Notes: generated by a model not told the origin, from the letters alone. A DNA stretch of 64,000 bases from Myxococcus eversor (GCF_010894455.1 NZ_JAAIXY010000030.1:1-64000); one strand, 5' to 3'. Counted from the stretch's first letter, positions 8,244 to 16,622 are shown. Translations and numbers: made by a program.

Positions 8244-8600
8244 ATGCCGACGAAGATCGAATCCCGTCTCAAGAGGAAGAACCGCATCCGCAAGAAGCTC
8301 TCGGGCACCACCGAGCGGCCGCGGCTTTCCGTTTACAAGAGCCTCAAGCACATCTACGCGCAGGTGGTGGACGACACCACCGGCAAGACCCTCGCGTTTG
8401 CCTCGTCGCTGTCCAAGGATCTGAAGGGCCAGGACGAAGGCGACAAGAAGGCGGACGCGAAGCGGGTCGGTGCCCTGATCGCGCAGAAGTGCAAGGCTGC
8501 CAACGTCGAGGCGGTGGTGTTCGACCGCAACGGCTTCCCCTATCACGGGCGCATCGCCGCCGTGGCTGACGCCGCGCGCGAGGCCGGGCTGAAGTTCTAG
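8244..8600 (+). CDS. rplR: 50S ribosomal protein L18
   Basis: The 118-residue product has the basic N-terminus KIESRLKRKNRIRKKLSGT, then RPRLSVYKSLKHIYAQVVDD, and the C-terminal FDRNGFPYHGRIAAVADAARE. L18 carries 5S rRNA to the central protuberance together with L5. It precedes rpsE by 19 bp. Confidence 0.97.
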   Translation: MPTKIESRLKRKNRIRKKLSGTTERPRLSVYKSLKHIYAQVVDDTTGKTLAFASSLSKDLKGQDEGDKKADAKRVGALIAQKCKAANVEAVVFDRNGFPYHGRIAAVADAAREAGLKF

Positions 8601-8619
8601 CTTTCGAAAGGATTTCCAA

Positions 8620-9141
8620 GTGGCAACTCCGATCAATCCGAACGATCTGGACCTCACCGACCGCGTGGTGAACATCAACCGCGTGGCCAAGGTCGTGAAG
8701 GGCGGCCGCCGGTTCTCGTTCGCCGCCCTGGTGGTGGTGGGCGACGGCGCGGGACACGTGGGCGTCGGCCTGGGCAAGGCCAACGAGGTCCCCGAGGCCA
8801 TCCGCAAGGGTGGCGAGAACGCGAAGAAGAACCTCTTCCGCGTCCCGCTCATGGGGCACACGATTCCGCACGAGGTGCTCGGGCACTTCGGCGCCGGCTG
8901 GGTGCTGTTGAAGCCGGCCAGCGAAGGTACGGGCGTCATCGCCGGTGGCGCTGTGCGCGCGGTTCTTGAGGCGGCGGGCATCCGCAACATCCTGACGAAG
9001 AGCCAGGGTTCGCGGAATCCGCACAACGTGCTGAAGGCCACGGTTGCTGGCCTGAAGCTGCTGCGGAGCGCGGCGCAGGTGTCGCGGCTTCGTGGCAAGG
9101 ACGTCGAGTCGGCGAAGCTCGCCGGGGAGCAGAGGGGCTAG
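8620..9141 (+). CDS. rpsE: 30S ribosomal protein S5 (GTG start)
   Basis: The 173-residue product contains VVKGGRRFSFAALVVVGDG, the KGGENAKKNL segment and a C-terminal GIRNILTKSQGSRNPHNVL. S5 lies near the decoding site and affects accuracy. The GTG start at 8620 is supported by GAAAGGA about 8 bases upstream and by the family N-terminus. Two bases separate its stop from rpmD. Confidence 0.97.
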   Translation: MATPINPNDLDLTDRVVNINRVAKVVKGGRRFSFAALVVVGDGAGHVGVGLGKANEVPEAIRKGGENAKKNLFRVPLMGHTIPHEVLGHFGAGWVLLKPASEGTGVIAGGAVRAVLEAAGIRNILTKSQGSRNPHNVLKATVAGLKLLRSAAQVSRLRGKDVESAKLAGEQRG

Positions 9142-9143
9142 TC

Positions 9144-9413
9144 ATGGCGCTCAAGGTGAAGCTGACGAAGAGCTATGCGGGCGCTTCCGAGGACATGCTG
9201 GCCACCATCCGTGGCCTGGGTCTGAAGAAGTTCGGTCAAGAGCGCCTGCTCAAGGACACCCCTGCCATCCGTGGGATGGCGTTCAAGGTGAAGCACCTGG
9301 TCTCCTTGGAGACGGTGACCACCGAGGCGCCGGCGCCGAAGCGCCGCAAGCCGCGCAAGATCGCCCTGCGGGATCGCGCGCGCGCCTACCAGGCCAAGCA
9401 GAACAAGGCCTGA
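9144..9413 (+). CDS. rpmD: 50S ribosomal protein L30 with C-terminal extension
   Basis: The core (residues 1-60) begins MALKVKLTKSYAG and has TIRGLGLKKFGQERLLKDTPAIRGM-type sequence, the L30 signature. Typical bacterial L30 ends near residue 60. Here about 29 further residues rich in Lys, Arg, Ala and Pro follow, making 89. The tail probably contacts rRNA, which is inference. Confidence 0.94.
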   Translation: MALKVKLTKSYAGASEDMLATIRGLGLKKFGQERLLKDTPAIRGMAFKVKHLVSLETVTTEAPAPKRRKPRKIALRDRARAYQAKQNKA

Positions 9414-9432
9414 GCACGAGAGGACTGAGACA

Positions 9433-9960
9433 ATGAGCACTCTGCACGATTTGAAGCGTCCCTCGCGCTCGTGGCACCGCAAGAAGCGGGTGGGTCGCGG
9501 CCAGGGTTCCGGCCTTGGCAAGACGGCCGGCCGTGGTGGCAAGGGTCAGAAGGCCCGTTCCGGCAACATGCGGTTCGAGGGCTTCGAGGGCGGTCAGAGC
9601 CCCCTGCAGCGCCGCCTTCCGAAGTTTGGCTTCAACTCCCCCAACCGCACGGTGTACGCGGTGGTGAACCTGTCGGACGTGGATGCCCACTTCGACGCGG
9701 GCGCCACGGTGGATGAGGCCTCCCTGAAGAAGGTCGGTCTGGTCAAGGGTCGCTACCACGGCGTGAAGCTGCTGGGACACGGCACGCTGACCAAGAAGGT
9801 CACCATCGTGGTCCACAAGGCCTCCGAGGCCGCGAAGTCGGCGGTCGAGAAGGCTGGCGGCGCGGTGGATGTCCTTCCGCTGATGGCCCACAAGCCCGAA
9901 GCGGCCGCGAAGGCCCATGCTGGCAAGGGCGTCAAGGCCCCTCGGCAGCCCAAGGCTTGA
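9433..9960 (+). CDS. rplO: 50S ribosomal protein L15
   Basis: The 175-residue product has the glycine- and arginine-rich N-terminus (GRGQGSGLGKTAGRGGKGQ), then RRLPKFGFNSPNRTVYAVVN. It is about 30 residues longer than the enterobacterial protein because of an Ala/Lys-rich C-terminal tail. L15 is a late-assembly 23S rRNA-binding protein. It is the last ribosomal protein gene before secY. Confidence 0.96.
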   Translation: MSTLHDLKRPSRSWHRKKRVGRGQGSGLGKTAGRGGKGQKARSGNMRFEGFEGGQSPLQRRLPKFGFNSPNRTVYAVVNLSDVDAHFDAGATVDEASLKKVGLVKGRYHGVKLLGHGTLTKKVTIVVHKASEAAKSAVEKAGGAVDVLPLMAHKPEAAAKAHAGKGVKAPRQPKA

Positions 9961-9968
9961 GCATGTCC

Positions 9969-9998
9969 GGCGCGCATCACTTGCTGGTGGTGCGCGCC
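9969..9998 (+). terminator. Hairpin after rplO
   Basis: GGCGCGCATCAC (9969-9980) pairs with GTGGTGCGCGCC (9987-9998) with one mismatch and a 6-base loop. The tail is ATTTCGCTTGTG. With the next hairpin it separates the ribosomal block from secY. Confidence 0.5.
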
Positions 9999-10020
9999 AT
10001 TTCGCTTGTGTAGGCTTCTG

Positions 10021-10055
10021 CGCCCCTTTCCCGTCCGTGGAACAGGGGCGTTTTG
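10021..10055 (+). terminator. Second hairpin with TTTT tail before secY
   Basis: CGCCCCT (10021-10027) pairs perfectly with AGGGGCG (10044-10050), followed at once by TTTTG. The loop is long (16 bases). Readthrough must occur, or a promoter must lie between, if secY is co-transcribed with rplO. Confidence 0.45.
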
Positions 10056-10094
10056 TCGTCCTGGCAGAACCCTCACGAAGAGGATGGCTACCCC

Positions 10095-11441
10095 GTGGCT
10101 CTCAATGCCTTCGCCAACGTCTTCCGCATCGCGGAGCTGCGCAGCCGGCTCGCGTACACGCTAGCCCTGCTGGCCGTGTACCGCATCGGCATCTTCATCA
10201 ATACGCCAGGCGTGGACCGGGCTGCGATGAACGCCTTCATGGACGCCCAGAAGCAGTCGGGCGGACTGGTGTCGCTGTTCAACCTCTTCTCCGGCGGCGC
10301 GCTGGAGCAGATGTCCATCTTCGGATTGGGCATCATGCCTTACGTCAGCGCCTCCATCATCATGCAGCTGCTGGCGGTGGTCATCCCCAGTCTGGAGCGA
10401 CTGCAGAAGGAGGGCGCGGCGGGGCGGCAGAAGATCAACCAGTACACCCGCTACGGCACCATCGTCCTCTCCGTCATCCAGGGCATCGGCATCTCCCGGT
10501 GGCTGGCGTCCCTGGGGCGCTCGGACGCGGGGCAGAGCGGCTTCAACCAGGTGGTGGTGCCGGACGACAGCGTCTGGTTCACCTTCATGACGGTCATCAG
10601 CCTGACGGCCGGTACGGCCTTCATCATGTGGCTGGGTGAGCGCATCACCGAGCGCGGCATCGGCAACGGTATCTCCCTCATCATCTTCGCGGGCATCGTC
10701 GCCGGTGTGCTCCCGGGCGCCAAGACGCTGCTGGACCTGACGCGGCAGGAGGTCATCGCGGTGGCCGAGGTCCTGGCGCTGCTGTTCTTCATGCTCCTCA
10801 TCATCGCGGCGGTGGTCTATGTGGAGCGCGGCATGCGCCGCATCCCCATCCAGTACGCCAAGCGCATGGCGGGGCGCCGGATGTTCGCGGGCCAGGCCAC
10901 GTACTTCCCGATGAAGGTCAACACCGCGGGCGTCATCCCGCCCATCTTCGCTGGCGCGGTGCTGTCGTTCCCGGCCACGCTGGGCACGTGGTTCCCGTTC
11001 CTGCAGGACGTGCAGCGCGCCATTGAAGGCAACCTGTGGATCTACAACGGCCTGTTCGTGCTGATGGTCATCTTCTTCGCCTACTTCTACACGGCACTGA
11101 CCTTCCGTCCGGATGACGTGGCGGACAACATCAAGAAGCAGGGTGGCTACATCCCGGGCATCCGCCCGGGTCGTCAGACGGCGGAGTTCATCGAGCGAGT
11201 GCTGAACCGGCTCACCTTCGGTGGCGCGCTGTACCTGGCGGTCATCTGCGTGATTCCCTCCGTCATCAGTGGCCTGCTCAACGTACGCTTCACCTTCGGC
11301 GGCACCGCGCTGCTGATTGTCGTGGGCGTGGCGCTGGACACGGTGCAGCAGATCGAGGGCCACCTCATCAGCCGCAACTACGAGGGCTTCGCCGGGCCGC
11401 GTGGCCCGCGCATCCGCGGCCGGGTGCGCGTGGCGGCCTGA
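10095..11441 (+). CDS. secY: Preprotein translocase subunit SecY
   Basis: The 448-residue product has about ten membrane segments. Conserved parts include YRIGIFINTPGVD in the first periplasmic segment, the GIGNGISLIIFAGIVAG segment near the middle and the FADDIRxxG-like cytoplasmic loop, here DDVADNIKKQGGYIPGIRPG. SecY forms the protein-conducting channel with SecE and SecG. I chose the GTG at 10095 (after AAGAGGA at 10078-10084) because upstream residues from a TTG at 10053 do not resemble the family. Confidence 0.95.
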   Translation: MALNAFANVFRIAELRSRLAYTLALLAVYRIGIFINTPGVDRAAMNAFMDAQKQSGGLVSLFNLFSGGALEQMSIFGLGIMPYVSASIIMQLLAVVIPSLERLQKEGAAGRQKINQYTRYGTIVLSVIQGIGISRWLASLGRSDAGQSGFNQVVVPDDSVWFTFMTVISLTAGTAFIMWLGERITERGIGNGISLIIFAGIVAGVLPGAKTLLDLTRQEVIAVAEVLALLFFMLLIIAAVVYVERGMRRIPIQYAKRMAGRRMFAGQATYFPMKVNTAGVIPPIFAGAVLSFPATLGTWFPFLQDVQRAIEGNLWIYNGLFVLMVIFFAYFYTALTFRPDDVADNIKKQGGYIPGIRPGRQTAEFIERVLNRLTFGGALYLAVICVIPSVISGLLNVRFTFGGTALLIVVGVALDTVQQIEGHLISRNYEGFAGPRGPRIRGRVRVAA

Positions 11442-11461
11442 GTCACGACGTTCACGTCCCG

Positions 11462-11492
11462 GGCGCCTCTCCCCGTCGTGGGGAGGGGCGCC
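11462..11492 (+). terminator. Hairpin between secY and adk
   Basis: GGCGCCTCTCCCC (11462-11474) pairs with GGGGAGGGGCGCC (11480-11492), 13 positions with one wobble and a 5-base loop. The tail TCGTCGTTCC is only weakly T-rich. It lies in a 162-bp spacer, so adk may have its own promoter. Confidence 0.5.
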
Positions 11493-11603
11493 TCGTCGTT
11501 CCGGGATGGAGTCGTTCAAGGTATTCGGTGGTGCACACGGGGGGCGCTTGGAAGCTTCGTGGCCGACGACTTCCGTGCCTTCCTTGGGAGCTGAGAGGAG
11601 CAC

Positions 11604-12257
11604 ATGAACCTGATCCTGTTGGGACCGCCGAACGCGGGGAAGGGTACGCAGGCGAAGAAGCTCTTCGCCGACTTCCACATCCCGCAGATCTCCACCGGTG
11701 ACATCCTCCGCAAGGCAGTGGCGGAGGGGACGGAGCTGGGGAAGGTCGCGGGTCCGTTGATGGCGGCGGGCCAGTACGTGCCGGACGAAGTCGTCATCGG
11801 TATCGTCGAGGAGCGCTTGAAGCAGTCGGACGTGGCCCAGGGCTTCGTGCTGGATGGCTTCCCGCGCACGCCGGGCCAGGCTGACGCGCTGGACAGGATG
11901 CTGGGGCGGCTGGGCAAGCAGCTCGACGCGGTCGTATCGCTCGAGGTGCCGCACAAGACGCTGGTGGAGCGTGGCTCCGGCCGGCGTGTCTGTCCCGTGG
12001 ATGGCAGCGTCTACCACGTGGACCAGAGCCCCCCGAAGCGCGCGGGGTACTGCGACAAGTGCGGCACGGGGCTCGTGCAGCGGCCCGACGACATGCCGGA
12101 CGTCATCGAGAAGCGCCTGCAGAAGTACGACGCGGAGACGGCGCCCCTGAAGGCCTTCTACGCGAAGAAGGGCGTGCTCACGAGCGTGGACGGCGTGGGC
12201 TCCCCCGATGGCATCTACGAGGAGATCAAGAGCGCCGCGGGCAAGGGCAAGGCTTGA
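11604..12257 (+). CDS. adk: Adenylate kinase, LID-domain zinc type with unusual ligand set
   Basis: The enzyme interconverts ATP + AMP and 2 ADP. The 217-residue product has the P-loop GPPNAGKG (7-14), the AMP-binding STGD (30-33) and LDGFPRT (83-89), and a long LID (about 125-165). Zinc-type LIDs usually carry C-X2-C-X16-C-X2-C/D. Here the pattern is C130-X2-D133-X16-C150-X2-C153, with the aspartate at the second rather than the fourth place. Position after secY and before map is common outside the enterobacteria. Confidence 0.97.
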   Translation: MNLILLGPPNAGKGTQAKKLFADFHIPQISTGDILRKAVAEGTELGKVAGPLMAAGQYVPDEVVIGIVEERLKQSDVAQGFVLDGFPRTPGQADALDRMLGRLGKQLDAVVSLEVPHKTLVERGSGRRVCPVDGSVYHVDQSPPKRAGYCDKCGTGLVQRPDDMPDVIEKRLQKYDAETAPLKAFYAKKGVLTSVDGVGSPDGIYEEIKSAAGKGKA

Positions 12258-12354
12258 TGTGCGGACGTGCTGGCGAGCGGATGCGAGGCGCTTGCGGCGC
12301 CCGCGGAGGCTTGCCGCCCGTTCTCCGTGCGCGGTTGGCGCGCACGGACCGCCC

Positions 12355-13113
12355 ATGAGTCAGGTGGGAATCAAATCGAGGGAGGAGATTGCCCTCATGC
12401 GCCAGGCCGGGCGCATCGTCGCCGACGTGCTGGATGCGCTGGAGAAGGCCGTGGTCCCGGGTGTCACCACCTGGGAGCTGGACGCGCTGGCGGAGAATCT
12501 GACGGCGGAGCGGGGGGCCAGGCCGGCGTTCAAGGGCTACCTCGGCTTCCCGTGTGTGCTGTGCGCCTCCATCAACGACGAGGTGGTGCACGGCATCCCC
12601 AGCAAGCGGCGGAAGCTGGCCGAGGGTGACCTGATGAAGCTCGACTTCGGGGTGTCCTACAAGGGGTGGTTCGGGGACGCGGCGAGGACGGTGCCAGTGG
12701 GGAAGGTGTCCGCCGAGGCGCAGTCGTTGCTGGACACGACGCGGGAATCGCTCCAGAAGGCCATCCAGGCGATGAAGCCGGGCAACCGGCTGGGCGATAT
12801 AGGGCATGCCGTCCAGCGGCACGTGGAGGCCAGGGGGTACTCCGTGGTCCGGGACTTCACCGGCCATGGGATTGGCCGGAAGCTCCACGAGCACCCCCAC
12901 GTGCCCAACGTCGGACAGGCGGGGGCGGGAATGAAGCTCCGGGCGGGGATGGTCCTCGCGGTGGAGCCCATGGTCAACCAGGGCACCCACGAGGTGGAGA
13001 TCCTGGACGACGACTGGACGGCGGTGACGGCGGACCGGAAGCTGTCCGCCCATTTCGAGCACACCATCCTCATCACGGATGGCGGAGCTGAAGTGCTCAC
13101 CCGGGGGGCGTGA
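12355..13113 (+). CDS. map: Methionine aminopeptidase type I
   Basis: The enzyme removes the initiator methionine from nascent proteins. The 252-residue product begins with SREEIALMRQAGRIVADVL and shows the metal-site motifs KLDFGVSYKGWFGDAARTV (two Asp), GHGIGRKLHEHP (His), VLAVEPMVN (Glu) and HFEHTILIT (Glu region). No SH3-like zinc-finger extension is present, so it is the short class Ia form. The ATG at 12355 starts at the conserved N-terminus. Confidence 0.96.
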   Translation: MSQVGIKSREEIALMRQAGRIVADVLDALEKAVVPGVTTWELDALAENLTAERGARPAFKGYLGFPCVLCASINDEVVHGIPSKRRKLAEGDLMKLDFGVSYKGWFGDAARTVPVGKVSAEAQSLLDTTRESLQKAIQAMKPGNRLGDIGHAVQRHVEARGYSVVRDFTGHGIGRKLHEHPHVPNVGQAGAGMKLRAGMVLAVEPMVNQGTHEVEILDDDWTAVTADRKLSAHFEHTILITDGGAEVLTRGA

Positions 13114-13191
13114 AGGCAGCCGGGACAGCGGGTGAAATGCGAAGATGTTACGGTGGGTTGGTAGGAATCCGAGTTTTGCCGCGCGGGACGC

Positions 13192-13220
13192 TTGCCACTT
13201 GCGGACCAAAGTGCTATCCC
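13192..13220 (+). promoter_or_regulatory. Candidate promoter before infA
   Basis: TTGCCA (13192-13197), a 17-bp spacer and TATCCC (13215-13220) make a reasonable housekeeping-type pair. The implied start near 13,227 would give a leader of about 39 bases to infA. It lies in the 152-bp map-infA spacer and could drive infA to rplQ. Confidence 0.35.
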
Positions 13221-13265
13221 GCCGCGCTTCCAGAAGGTTCGTGGTCCGGGAAGAGGGTTTGACGC

Positions 13266-13484
13266 TTGCCGAAGGATGATTCCATCGAAGTCGAGGGGAC
13301 GGTGATGGAGCCCCTCCCCAATGCGATGTTCCGCGTGGTGCTGGATAATGGCCACAAGGTGCTCGCGCACATCTCGGGCAAGATGAGGATGCACTTCATC
13401 CGCATCCTCCCGGGAGACAAGGTGAAGGTCGAGCTGTCTCCGTACGACCTGACGCGCGGGCGGATCACGTACCGGGCGAAGTAG
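13266..13484 (+). CDS. infA: Translation initiation factor IF-1 (TTG start)
   Basis: The 72-residue OB-fold protein has exactly the usual length. It begins PKDDSIEVEGTVMEPLPN after the start and contains GHKVLAHISGKMRMHFIRI and the terminal TRGRITYRAK. IF-1 blocks the A site during initiation. The TTG start lies 8 bases after AGAGGG (13252-13257). Confidence 0.97.
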   Translation: MPKDDSIEVEGTVMEPLPNAMFRVVLDNGHKVLAHISGKMRMHFIRILPGDKVKVELSPYDLTRGRITYRAK

Positions 13485-13560
13485 AAAAGGGCGCCGCCCT
13501 GGGACTGGGGTGGCGGCCCCTCATGACTTTTCATCTGTTCGAAGGAAGGAAGTTCGCTCC

Positions 13561-13677
13561 ATGAAGGTTCGGGCGTCCGTCAAGAAGATCTGCGACAAGT
13601 GCAAGGTTGTTCGCCGCAAGGGCATCGTGCGCGTGATTTGCGCTTCCAACCCCCGGCACAAGCAGCGCCAGGGCTAA
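13561..13677 (+). CDS. rpmJ: 50S ribosomal protein L36
   Basis: This is a short 38-residue gene starting at ATG 13561, 8 bases after GAAGGAAG. The product starts MKVRASVKKICDKCKVVRR, and residues C11, C14, C27 and H33 form the zinc site of the C+ form of L36. The gene lies between infA and rpsM, its standard place in this gene order. Confidence 0.97.
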   Translation: MKVRASVKKICDKCKVVRRKGIVRVICASNPRHKQRQG

Positions 13678-13731
13678 CGGCCGACAGGCCGTTGGCTTCA
13701 GACCAACTCCACTCCAGAAGGAAGACCGAAG

Positions 13732-14115
13732 ATGGCTCGTATCGCCGGCATCGACCTGCCGCCCAACAAGCGCGCCGTGATCTCGCTCCAGTACATCTAC
13801 GGGATCGGCAACAAGTCCGCGCAAGACATCATCGAGGCGGCGGGCATCGATCCCACCACCCGGACCAAGGACCTCACCGAGGACCAGGCTCGCAAGATCC
13901 GTGAGATCATCGAGGCCAGCTACAAGGTCGAGGGTGACCTCCGGCGTGAAGTGACGATGAACATCAAGCGTCTGATGGATCTGGGCTGCTACCGGGGTCT
14001 CCGTCACCGCAAGGGCCTGCCTGTCCGTGGCCAGCGCACCCATACCAACGCGCGTACCCGCAAGGGTCCGAAGCGTGGCATCGTCCGGGCGAAGCCTGCC
14101 GCTCCGGCTCGGTAA
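13732..14115 (+). CDS. rpsM: 30S ribosomal protein S13
   Basis: The 127-residue product begins MARIAGIDLPPNKRAVISL and contains the helix-two-turn-helix YIYGIGNKSAQDI and the basic C-terminal GQRTHTNARTRKGPKRG tail, which reaches the P-site tRNA. It forms the small-subunit head with S19. Position before rpsK is canonical. Confidence 0.97.
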   Translation: MARIAGIDLPPNKRAVISLQYIYGIGNKSAQDIIEAAGIDPTTRTKDLTEDQARKIREIIEASYKVEGDLRREVTMNIKRLMDLGCYRGLRHRKGLPVRGQRTHTNARTRKGPKRGIVRAKPAAPAR

Positions 14116-14177
14116 ACCGCAGCGCCGGCCCGTGAGGTGCCGGCGTCGATCACCTCCTCTCAGGAGCAGCAACTCAA

Positions 14178-14618
14178 ATGGCTGACGAGATCAATACTTC
14201 GGCTGCGGCGCCTACGGGCACCGAGGGCGAGGCCCCTGCCGCGAAGAAGGCCAAGCGCAAGGGCAAGAAGAGCATTCTCAATGGCGTGGTGCACATCCAG
14301 TCCACGTTCAACAACACCATCATCACGATCACGGACGTGTCCGGGAACGTGATCTCCTGGTCCTCGGCCGGGGCGCGTGGCTTCAAGGGAAGCCGCAAGT
14401 CCACCCCGTTCGCCGCCCAGGTGGCCGCCGGCGATGCCGCGGCGAAGGCGATGGAGCACGGGCTGAAGAACGTGTCTGTGTTCGTGAAGGGTCCGGGCGC
14501 GGGCCGTGAGTCGGCGCTGCGCGCGCTGGCCGCCGCCGGTCTGAAGATCAACCTCATCCGCGACGTGACGCCCATCCCGCACAACGGGTGCCGTCAGGCC
14601 AAGCGCCGCCGCGTCTAA
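14178..14618 (+). CDS. rpsK: 30S ribosomal protein S11
   Basis: The 146-residue product is about 17 longer than the common 129, owing to an N-terminal Glu/Ala/Lys-rich extension (about residues 2-33). The core starts NGVVHIQSTFNNTIITITD and ends DVTPIPHNGCRQAKRRRV, invariant in S11. S11 lies on the platform near the mRNA exit. Confidence 0.96.
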   Translation: MADEINTSAAAPTGTEGEAPAAKKAKRKGKKSILNGVVHIQSTFNNTIITITDVSGNVISWSSAGARGFKGSRKSTPFAAQVAAGDAAAKAMEHGLKNVSVFVKGPGAGRESALRALAAAGLKINLIRDVTPIPHNGCRQAKRRRV

Positions 14619-14631
14619 CCCCTTCGTCCGG

Positions 14632-14664
14632 GCCGCCCTTCGCGCTCGCGAGCGTGGGGGCGGC
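14632..14664 (+). other. Hairpin between rpsK and rpsD
   Basis: GCCGCCC (14632-14638) pairs perfectly with GGGCGGC (14658-14664), and the interior contains the self-complementary CGCTCGCGAGCG. It lies 27 bp before rpsD and has no T-rich tail. Confidence 0.4.
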
Positions 14665-14690
14665 TCCAGATCACCTTTAAGGAGAAGTCT

Positions 14691-15317
14691 GTGGCCCGTT
14701 ACACCGCGAGCGCTTGCCGTATCTGCCGGCGCGAAAACCTCAAGATGTACCTGAAGGGCGACCGCTGCTACACGGACAAGTGTGCCATCGAGCGCCGCCC
14801 GTATCCCCCCGGTCAGCACGGCCAGGGCCGCGTGAAGTTCTCTGGTTACGGCGTGCAGCTGCGCGAGAAGCAGAAGGTCAAGCGCATGTACGGCCTGCTG
14901 GAGAACCAGTTCCGCGGCTACTACCACCGCGCGTCCGCCGCCAAGGGCAAGACGGGTGAGAATCTCCTGCAGCAGCTGGAGCTCCGCCTGGACAACGTGG
15001 TGTTCCGCATGGGCTTCGCGGATACCCGCAACGAGGCGCGCCAGCTGGTTCGCCACGGCCACTTCCAGGTGAACGGCCGCAAGGTCAACATCCCCTCGTT
15101 CTCCATCAAGCCCGGCACGTCCGTCGAGGTGGTGGAGAAGAGCCGCAAGGTGCTGCGCATCTCCGAGGCGCTGGAGACCGTGGACCGCCGTGGCGTTCCG
15201 CAGTGGATCGACCTGGACAAGAAGTCGTTCAAGGGCACGGTTCGCACGGTCCCCAACCGCGAGGACCTGACGATGCCCATCCAGGAGCAGCTCATCGTGG
15301 AGCTCTACTCCAAGTAG
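14691..15317 (+). CDS. rpsD: 30S ribosomal protein S4, zinc-binding form (GTG start)
   Basis: The 208-residue product begins MARYTASACRICRREN and carries CRIC (9-12) with the CYTDKC pair about 15 residues later, as in zinc-binding S4. The S4 RNA-binding domain follows (LDNVVFRMGFADTRNEARQLV). S4 is a primary 16S rRNA binder and regulates the alpha operon in several bacteria. The GTG start follows AAGGAGAA. Confidence 0.97.
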   Translation: MARYTASACRICRRENLKMYLKGDRCYTDKCAIERRPYPPGQHGQGRVKFSGYGVQLREKQKVKRMYGLLENQFRGYYHRASAAKGKTGENLLQQLELRLDNVVFRMGFADTRNEARQLVRHGHFQVNGRKVNIPSFSIKPGTSVEVVEKSRKVLRISEALETVDRRGVPQWIDLDKKSFKGTVRTVPNREDLTMPIQEQLIVELYSK

Positions 15318-15362
15318 TCCCCGCGCCAGGCCGCGGCTCGCGCCTGGACGAGGTACTCAACA

Positions 15363-15389
15363 ACGCCCTGGCCGACGAGGCCGGGGCGT
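15363..15389 (+). terminator. Terminator-like hairpin between rpsD and rpoA
   Basis: ACGCCCTGGCC (15363-15373) pairs with GGCCGGGGCGT (15379-15389) with one wobble and a 5-base loop. The tail CGTGCTTTATCC is moderately T-rich. The spacer to rpoA is 163 bp. The hairpin could tune RNA polymerase alpha relative to ribosomal proteins. Confidence 0.45.
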
Positions 15390-15480
15390 CGTGCTTTATC
15401 CGCAGTCCCCTACGTGGCCATCCTCCCGCCGTCCCGGTGGGTAGGTCGGTGGTGGCGCACGTCTCGAGGAGTCGTACACC

Positions 15481-16503
15481 ATGGCTGATACGTACATTGC
15501 GAAGAACTGGCGTGACCTCATCAAGCCGCGCCGCATGGAAGTGGATCAGGACAGCCTGACCCCTACCTACGGGAAGTTCATCGCGGAGCCGCTGGAGCGT
15601 GGCTTCGGCACCACGCTGGGCAACTCGCTGCGCCGGGTGCTCCTGTCGTCGCTGCAGGGCGCGGCCATCACCTCGGTGAAGATCGAGGGCGTGGACCACG
15701 AGTTCACCACCATCCCCGAGGTGTCCGAGGACGTCACGGACGTCGTGCTGAACCTGAAGGAAGTCCTCCTTCGGATGCACACGAACGAGCCGAAGACGCT
15801 GCGCATCGAGGCGGAAGGGCCCAAGGAAGTGAAGGCGGGTGACCTCATCACCGACGCCGACGTGGAGATCCTCAACCCGGGTCACCACATCTGCACCATC
15901 TCCGAGGGTGGCAAGCTCCGCATGGAGCTGCAGTGCCGCCGCGGCCGTGGCTACGTGCCGGCCAACTCGAACAAGGTGGTGGGTGCGCCCATCGGCACCA
16001 TCCCCATCGACTCGCTGTTCTCGCCCACCCGCAAGGTGAACTACCAGGTCACCAACGCGCGCGTCGGTCAGGTCACCGACTTCGACAAGCTGTCGCTCGA
16101 GGTCTGGACGGACGGCTCGGTGTCCCCGCAGGACGCGGTGGCGTACGCGGCGAAGATCATCAAGGAGCAGCTCACCGTCTTCGTGAACTTCGACGAGACG
16201 GAGGAGCCGGTCATCGCCGAGGCGCCGAAGGAAGAGGCGAAGCTGAACGAGAACCTGTTCCGCTCGGTGGACGAGCTGGAGCTGTCGGTGCGTTCCGCCA
16301 ACTGCCTGCAGCAGGCGAACATCAAGACCATCGGCGACCTGGTGCAGCGCACCGAGGCCGAGATGCTCAAGACGAAGAACTTCGGCCGCAAGTCGCTGAA
16401 GGAGATCAAGGAGATCCTCGCGGAGATGGGCCTGTCGCTCGGCATGAAGCTCGAGAACTGGCCCCCGAAGCAGGCTCCGGCCCCGGCGGCGCCGAAGGCG
16501 TAG
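15481..16503 (+). CDS. rpoA: DNA-directed RNA polymerase subunit alpha
   Basis: The 340-residue product has an N-terminal assembly domain (about 1-235) with FGTTLGNSLRRVLLSSLQGAA-type sequence, a Glu-rich linker, and a C-terminal domain (about 255-325) with LELSVRSANCLQQANI and NFGRKSLKEIKEILAEMGL. The N-terminal domain nucleates the core enzyme; the C-terminal domain contacts UP elements and activators. Length is typical. Confidence 0.98.
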   Translation: MADTYIAKNWRDLIKPRRMEVDQDSLTPTYGKFIAEPLERGFGTTLGNSLRRVLLSSLQGAAITSVKIEGVDHEFTTIPEVSEDVTDVVLNLKEVLLRMHTNEPKTLRIEAEGPKEVKAGDLITDADVEILNPGHHICTISEGGKLRMELQCRRGRGYVPANSNKVVGAPIGTIPIDSLFSPTRKVNYQVTNARVGQVTDFDKLSLEVWTDGSVSPQDAVAYAAKIIKEQLTVFVNFDETEEPVIAEAPKEEAKLNENLFRSVDELELSVRSANCLQQANIKTIGDLVQRTEAEMLKTKNFGRKSLKEIKEILAEMGLSLGMKLENWPPKQAPAPAAPKA

Positions 16504-16598
16504 AGTCTTCGTGGTACTTTCCTTGCGCGCCCGCGACATGGCGGTACGCGGCGCGGAGGGAAGGGGTCCAGGGCGGTTGACCGGACCCGACCAGCAGT

Positions 16599-16622
16599 GG
16601 TGAGCCCCGTGTCGGGCTCACC
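16599..16622 (+). other. Perfect 9-bp hairpin between rpoA and rplQ
   Basis: GGTGAGCCC (16599-16607) pairs perfectly with GGGCTCACC (16614-16622) across a 6-base loop, 63 bp before rplQ. The following sequence is CTTCCCACC, so termination would be inefficient. It lies in a 182-bp spacer. Confidence 0.4.

Noticed and set aside
10161..12356. A 731-codon minus-strand open frame across secY and adk
   Set aside because: It mirrors two well-identified genes and has Arg/His/Ala-rich composition without family motifs.
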